Of a DNA stretch of 64,000 nucleotides, positions 60,352 to 64,000 are shown piece after piece (position 1 is the first letter of the stretch; every line of letters begins with the position of its first letter). Below the pieces are notes generated by a model that was not told the DNA's origin, searched no databases, and worked only from the letters and a program-made list of their open reading frames with translations. The position numbers and the translations under genes are program-made. This stretch comes from Treponema sp. OMZ 798 (lineage in GTDB: Bacteria > Spirochaetota > Spirochaetia > Treponematales > Treponemataceae): the NCBI RefSeq assembly GCF_024181385.1, contig NZ_CP051305.1, forward strand, positions 1,178,001 to 1,242,000, in the 5' to 3' direction.

Positions 60352-61305
60352 TCAATTCTTGGACTTAGCCACACGCAAGCCGATATCGCTGTCGCGAAGA
60401 TCGGGATGGCAGTTGCCCCGGCAGGCACGGGAGACATAGTTAGTGCCGTTGCGCCAGCTGCCGCCTCGAATGATGCGGTAAGAGCCGGAACCGGCACCTG
60501 CATAGTCCGCAGGCAACCGTTCAGGTAAAGCCCGATCCCTGTCCCAACACCATTCCCAAACATTACCGCTCATGTCGTAAAGCCCATAGCCGTTAGGCGC
60601 TTTTTTCTTGACCTCGTGCGTTTTATCATTGCTGTTATTGCGGTACCACGCATAGTTTATAAGTTTGCTTACCTCATCGGTTCCTGCCCATTTTCCGGCA
60701 ACGCCGCACTTTGCAGCCCACTCCCATTCAGCCTCTGTCGGCAAGCGGAAACCTTTTTTGCTCATGTCCATACCGGGTTCTTTTTTTGCATTTGCATGGG
60801 CTATAGTGTATACTTTAGCGGCATTATCTTTTAGGTAATATACACATTCGGCTTCTCCCAAATCGGATGCCTTTTTCGTCAGTTCATTACAAAAGGCTAT
60901 ACAATCATACCAGCTTACATTCTCCACGGGCCGCTTTTCTTGGCTCTCTGCGGGATCGATTTCTTTACCGGAAGTTCCGTTAAACCCGCTCGGTTTACTG
61001 CCCATTACAGCTTCCCACAGCTCCTGCGTTACTTCCGTTTCGCCTATCAGGTAGGCACTTAAACTTACCGCGTGAGGTTTGTTTTTGTCGCAGTAATCGT
61101 TATGTCCCACCATACCGTCCGTTACGGCGGCGATGTTTTTCATTGTAAATCTGACATTGCCTACTGCGTAGGTTTTATCGGAAGGTACGGCCCGATTTGT
61201 TTCGACGCCCTTGCCTTGTCCGGCATTGAGACAGGTAGAGAAAAGTATCATCATCATAATTGCCGATAGCAATACTGCTATAGCCGTTAATTTAAATTGT
61301 TTCAT
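60352..61305 (-). CDS. SUMF1/FGE-domain (C-type-lectin fold) lipoprotein, possible DGR target
   Basis: 317 aa. Lipoprotein-type signal with a permissive lipobox (ILFSTC). SUMF1 domain: FYMGKTEVT-type block as LIGETEVTQELWEAVMG, RPVENVSWYDCIAFCNEL, KGFRLPTEAEWEWAAKCG, NGYGLYDMSGNVWEWCWD and the C-terminal RGGSWRNGTNY...IGLRVAKSKN. The catalytic cysteine pair of true formylglycine-generating enzymes is not in place. The C-terminal variable-looking stretch lies where T. denticola TvpA-type proteins carry their diversified residues. By eye GC content is above that of the operons to the left. Confidence 0.85.
   Translation of the reverse strand: MKQFKLTAIAVLLSAIMMMILFSTCLNAGQGKGVETNRAVPSDKTYAVGNVRFTMKNIAAVTDGMVGHNDYCDKNKPHAVSLSAYLIGETEVTQELWEAVMGSKPSGFNGTSGKEIDPAESQEKRPVENVSWYDCIAFCNELTKKASDLGEAECVYYLKDNAAKVYTIAHANAKKEPGMDMSKKGFRLPTEAEWEWAAKCGVAGKWAGTDEVSKLINYAWYRNNSNDKTHEVKKKAPNGYGLYDMSGNVWEWCWDRDRALPERLPADYAGAGSGSYRIIRGGSWRNGTNYVSRACRGNCHPDLRDSDIGLRVAKSKN
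60385..60453 (-). other. Candidate variable region of the SUMF1 lipoprotein
   Basis: The 23 codons between GGSW and IGLR nearly all end in C or T (for example CGC AAC GGC ACT AAC TAT), the pattern left when adenines of AAC/AAT codons are randomised from a template repeat. No template repeat or reverse transcriptase is in this window, so this is a positional and compositional inference. Confidence 0.4.
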
Positions 61306-61365
61306 TTAATCTAATTTGTAGTTTAATGTGTAATCAATGTTTAATTGGTAATGTGTAATTGCCGA

Positions 61366-61392
61366 AACTTGTCAAGTATTAGTATACAAGTT
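61366..61392. repeat. Inverted repeat upstream of the SUMF1 lipoprotein gene
   Basis: AACTTGT (61366-61372) and ACAAGTT (61386-61392) with a 13-bp centre, 61 bp before the gene start. A minus-strand TTGACA falls inside it, but no good -10 box follows at 16-18 bp. Nearby are short direct repeats containing TAATGTGTAAT. Confidence 0.45.
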
Positions 61393-61459
61393 AAATTGTT
61401 AATTTATTATAAAAATCATTCCTCACTACCAATTACCCATATATCCATTATCCATATCC

Positions 61460-61551
61460 TTATGCGGTAAGTGCGGCTTACCCTATAAGGTAAGCCGGTG
61501 TTACATTATGCGGTAAACCGGTATTACCTTATAGGGTAAATCTGTGTTACT
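61460..61551. repeat. Tandem repeat, 2 x 46 bp, with hairpin potential
   Basis: Two imperfect copies with identical 46-bp period, each beginning TTATGCGGTAA and ending in GTGTTAC (61460-61505 and 61506-61551). Inside copy 1, CGGCTTACC faces GGTAAGCCG; inside copy 2, TTACC faces GGTAA. The array abuts the DUF4469 gene stop and may serve as its terminator. Confidence 0.75.
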
Positions 61552-62262
61552 CTATGAACTTCGGGTAAGAGCTTTGCCGAATCTGCCTGATTTTAGCGTT
61601 TTAAGCTGTTTTGTAGCGTTGGCATACTTCGTTCTTACCTCGATGTACCAGCTGCCTGCCGGCAAGTCCGCAGGGATTATTGCCATGAGGCGGGCGGGTT
61701 TGTTTTCGGCGATGACGGCAGCTCGGATGGCTTCTCCCGTTTCGGGGACGAAGAAGATGCCTTGAGCCGTATCTTTCGGGTCAAACTTGAGCCGGGAACC
61801 TACCAGTTGGACAACGCCGCCTGCGGTCAGTACTTCGTTTACCTTGCCCGATACGATGTCGGTAACTTCGGTAATGTAGGGGTTGGTGTCGGCGGCTTCG
61901 ACCTTTTCGCACTTGATTTTACCTACGGCTTCTTTAAGCAGGGTGCCTGCCGAAAGGTTTAAGTGCACGGTGTGCCGTTTTTTGTCGAAGCTGTCGGCTG
62001 CCCCGTTAAAGGTGCCCGATATGCTTAGAGAGGTGTTAAGTAAGGGCGTGTTGAGCGCAGCACCGTCTTTTATAAGGGTGCATACCACCTCTGCGTACAC
62101 TTGCAAGGCCGCCTTTGTGTCAGCCTTGGTGAGTGTTGAACCTTTTTGCATCATAAGGTCAATGATTTCGTCAAGGGAAAACGAGCGCACTTCGGCAGTT
62201 TGTGCCATGTAGTCGTTTTCGTCGGCCGTGAGTAAGTTCTCACGCAAACAATACTTTAACAT
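61552..62262 (-). CDS. HU-like/DUF4469-domain protein
   Basis: 236 aa. The N-terminal 120 residues resemble an HU-like DNA-binding-family domain (SLDEIIDLMMQKGSTLTKADTKAALQVYAEVV), and the C-terminal part is a DUF4469 Ig-like/TG domain (VVQLVGSRLKFDP, GIFFVPETG, RLMAIIPADLPAGSWYIEVRTKY). Such fusions are common in Bacteroidetes. GGGGAGG lies 5 nt before the ATG. It follows the surface-repeat gene by 18 bp. Function unknown. Confidence 0.8.
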   Translation of the reverse strand: MLKYCLRENLLTADENDYMAQTAEVRSFSLDEIIDLMMQKGSTLTKADTKAALQVYAEVVCTLIKDGAALNTPLLNTSLSISGTFNGAADSFDKKRHTVHLNLSAGTLLKEAVGKIKCEKVEAADTNPYITEVTDIVSGKVNEVLTAGGVVQLVGSRLKFDPKDTAQGIFFVPETGEAIRAAVIAENKPARLMAIIPADLPAGSWYIEVRTKYANATKQLKTLKSGRFGKALTRSS

Positions 62263-62280
62263 TTGTTCCTCCCCATTGCA

Positions 62281-64000
62281 TTATTCATCTTGCCAGCGTA
62301 TTTTAATCGTAACATCGGTGTCGCCGTCGTTGTGCCGGTATTCTTCCGTAAATTCCACTTCATCGCCTTCAGTTATCAATTTATAACCATTTAGTCCTTG
62401 GTTTCCGTTCTCATGACCATTAGCTACATACCCCCATTGCCATGCGTCATGATTGTAATGATACGTCAGCTTTGCCTTGGTCGTACCGATATGATCATCA
62501 GGACCGTTGTCTTCTTCGTAAATTTCGATATTTACCGGTATTTCAATACCTGCAGGGAAGTATTTGAATGTCCGGGTAAAGCTTTTATCGATGGTATGTA
62601 TCTGTCCGGTTGCGAGCTCACATGTGCTGTTCGCATCAAATTGATCATCTACCATAACCCCGTCAACTTTCATCGTCCAATAATATTCGGCTTTGCCGCC
62701 GATATCTTTATTCTTTACGCATTTTATCTTCACAAAGGTAACCTTCAATTCCGCTTTTACAAACTTTATAACGTCGCCCTTCTTTTTATACCGCCAATAT
62801 TCGGTGCCGTTTTTGGGTGTTACTTTAAAGTTATCTCTTTCGGCAGCGGCACCCGTTGCAAGGACTCTGCCGTCGGTATACTCGTTAGGCGTTATCCGTG
62901 CGGCGGGTCTGTGTGTCAATGCGCCGGTTACGGTAATGCTTTTATTGGTTTCCAAATATACTTCGTTGTTTTCGTCAACTTTTGCGCCGCCTTGCATTTT
63001 AAAGGTTCCGTCTACATATACGCCGCCGCCCTTACTTGCACTACAGCCGGTGATCGTGCTTGAGTCTTTCATAATAAGCGTACCCCCGGCATTGACATAT
63101 ACGCCGCCGCCGTTACCGCCGCCCGCATTGCCGTTTTTAAGCGTTATGTTTTCAAGGGTGAGTGTTTTACCGCTTTCCACTTTGAAAATACGCGACTGGT
63201 TATTTGCGTCCAAAACGGCGGAGTTTTTGCCCTTTATGGTAAGGTCTCTGCCGAGCTTAATTTCGCCCTTATTTTCTCCGCCGGTCGCTTTTATTTCCCC
63301 TTTAATGACGATTGTGTGGGCACCGTACGGTTTTGCCGCTTCTTCTTTAAGCTGTTTCCACGCATCGCTGCCGCCGCCTGCTAAATTGAATTCACCCGGT
63401 TTAAACTTGACCGTTACGGTTTTATCGCCATCCACCGTGAGAGTTGCGGTGTTAGGCGAACTTGCCGTTACGCCCGTCCAGCTTTCTATATCCCAGCCTT
63501 TTTCGGGCTTTGCGATAAAGGTTACGCTTTCGCCGTGCGATACGTTGAAGCTTGGGCTGTTGCTTCCGCTTGCTGTTTGATGGGAGCCGTTATACATACC
63601 TTTCAGACTGCCTCCCTGGCCGCCTTGTACACTAAACGTTACGGGGTAGGTTTTGCGTTTTACGGTAAAGGTTATCATACTTTGTGTACCGTTTTGAGCT
63701 TTTACTGTAATGATAAACTGCGTTCCACCGTTTGCGGGTATGTTTGCGTTTCCGCCGGGACTTACGCTTGCCGTTGCTCCCGTGCTGTTAGCGTCAAACA
63801 TAAAGTCCGTTACTCTTGCCGTAGTTGAAGCCACCGTGTATTCGGAAGTAAAAGGAGCTGTTTTAAGTTCTCCGTTCAGCTTAAAGCTCGCCAAATTTGC
63901 AACGTCGTTTTGTGCACGGGTTACACTTACCGTTTTTGACCATGCAGGATAATTTTCCGGACTTGCTGCAACATTTATGGTAAGATTTTGGGGAACTCCT
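62281..64000 (-). CDS. Repetitive surface protein with cadherin-like, bacterial-repeat and Pmp-like beta-helix segments (partial)
   Basis: The frame is open to the right edge of the window, so the N-terminus is outside; 572 codons are visible. In order: a cadherin-like beta-sandwich module (NVAASPENYPAWSKTVSVT... FKLNGELKTAPF... FIITVKAQNGTQSMITFTV), an InlB/Flg_new-like bacterial repeat (VTFSVQGGQGGSLKG...ESVTFIAKPEKGWDIESWTG), a right-handed beta-helix with Pmp-style GGGVYVNAGGTLIM and GGGVYVDGTFKMQGG, and an Ig-like C-terminal domain. Probably a lipoprotein or secreted adhesin. GC content is raised relative to the left part of the window. Confidence 0.75.
   Translation of the reverse strand, partial: GVPQNLTINVAASPENYPAWSKTVSVTRAQNDVANLASFKLNGELKTAPFTSEYTVASTTARVTDFMFDANSTGATASVSPGGNANIPANGGTQFIITVKAQNGTQSMITFTVKRKTYPVTFSVQGGQGGSLKGMYNGSHQTASGSNSPSFNVSHGESVTFIAKPEKGWDIESWTGVTASSPNTATLTVDGDKTVTVKFKPGEFNLAGGGSDAWKQLKEEAAKPYGAHTIVIKGEIKATGGENKGEIKLGRDLTIKGKNSAVLDANNQSRIFKVESGKTLTLENITLKNGNAGGGNGGGVYVNAGGTLIMKDSSTITGCSASKGGGVYVDGTFKMQGGAKVDENNEVYLETNKSITVTGALTHRPAARITPNEYTDGRVLATGAAAERDNFKVTPKNGTEYWRYKKKGDVIKFVKAELKVTFVKIKCVKNKDIGGKAEYYWTMKVDGVMVDDQFDANSTCELATGQIHTIDKSFTRTFKYFPAGIEIPVNIEIYEEDNGPDDHIGTTKAKLTYHYNHDAWQWGYVANGHENGNQGLNGYKLITEGDEVEFTEEYRHNDGDTDVTIKIRWQDE

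Noticed and set aside
59961..60563. A 200-codon minus-strand frame spanning the Rpn fragment end and the SUMF1 gene end
   Set aside because: It overlaps two better-supported genes, shows no domain and has hydrophobic low-complexity sequence expected from an antisense frame.
62693..63580. A 295-codon open frame on the plus strand, opposite the repetitive surface-protein gene
   Set aside because: It is the mirror of a glycine/alanine-rich coding region, low in complexity, without a start site, and the minus strand has clear domain motifs.

Overview
The window looks like a piece of a low-GC host-associated spirochaete chromosome, most likely an oral-type Treponema close to T. denticola. The basis is recognition of gene content and style, not a database match: a Tp34-type periplasmic iron lipoprotein in an FTR1 operon, pyrophosphate-linked glycolysis (PPi-phosphofructokinase plus pyruvate phosphate dikinase), many lipoproteins with loose spirochaetal lipoboxes, Rpn-type PD-(D/E)XK nucleases, and an SUMF1/C-type-lectin-fold lipoprotein. 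About 55 genes are present, mostly on the minus strand in long tight operons. No rRNA, CRISPR array, integrase or IS transposase was seen.

Layout. 1-5.7 kb: the end of an NFACT-type ribosome-quality-control protein, a YfcE-like phosphoesterase, two exported proteins, miaB and lipA. 5.9-6.9 kb: lplA on the plus strand, so lipoate synthesis and salvage genes lie back to back. 7-12.4 kb: a complete oligopeptide ABC transporter (oppABCDF order on the minus strand) with its own sigma-70-like promoter and an intra-operon hairpin after oppA. 12.4-18.5 kb: pfp, recR, ybaB, rnhB, a large exported beta-helix protein and a phosphoribosyltransferase. 18.5-22.4 kb: a glycosyltransferase, mltG, a 63-aa protein, an MBL hydrolase and a cysteine-cluster protein. 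22.5-26.2 kb: tRNA-Tyr and tRNA-Thr, ligA and an Rpn nuclease. 26.3-29.1 kb (+): a polyprenyl synthase, a TPR protein, a YmdB-family protein that has lost all of its metal ligands, and an RseC-like protein. 29-36.6 kb: exported proteins, citXG-citC and two-subunit class I fumarase.

36.6-46 kb is a ten-gene iron-uptake region: DUF4418 membrane protein, ABC ATPase, FTR1 permease, Tp34/P19 lipoprotein, DUF2318 membrane protein, two FtsX/MacB-like permeases, a second ATPase, an FMN-binding lipoprotein and a third permease. The gene order matches the FTR1-P19-DUF2318-ABC arrangement known from the Campylobacter P19 system, with an FMN-binding lipoprotein in place of the usual thioredoxin-like proteins. 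A consensus promoter with a perfect inverted repeat at the predicted transcription start precedes FTR1. 46-56.7 kb: sdaAB-sdaAA, nfeD, a palindrome array, rpmE, rho, tRNA-Glu, aroH, ppdK, capA and purB.

From about 56.7 kb the character changes. A propeller/guanylate-cyclase sensor and an Rpn nuclease gene, both missing their 5' ends, abut head to head at about 59,695. To the right lie a lipoprotein with a formylglycine-enzyme/C-type-lectin fold that resembles diversity-generating-retroelement targets, an HU-like/DUF4469 protein, and a partial repetitive surface protein. By eye this end is richer in GC than the rest and reads as an accessory region. The most useful leads are the metal-less YmdB homologue, the head-to-head truncation junction, the possible variable-region lipoprotein, the non-AUG start of the DUF2318 gene, and four plus-strand transcription units whose -10 boxes sit only 8-10 nt before the start codon.
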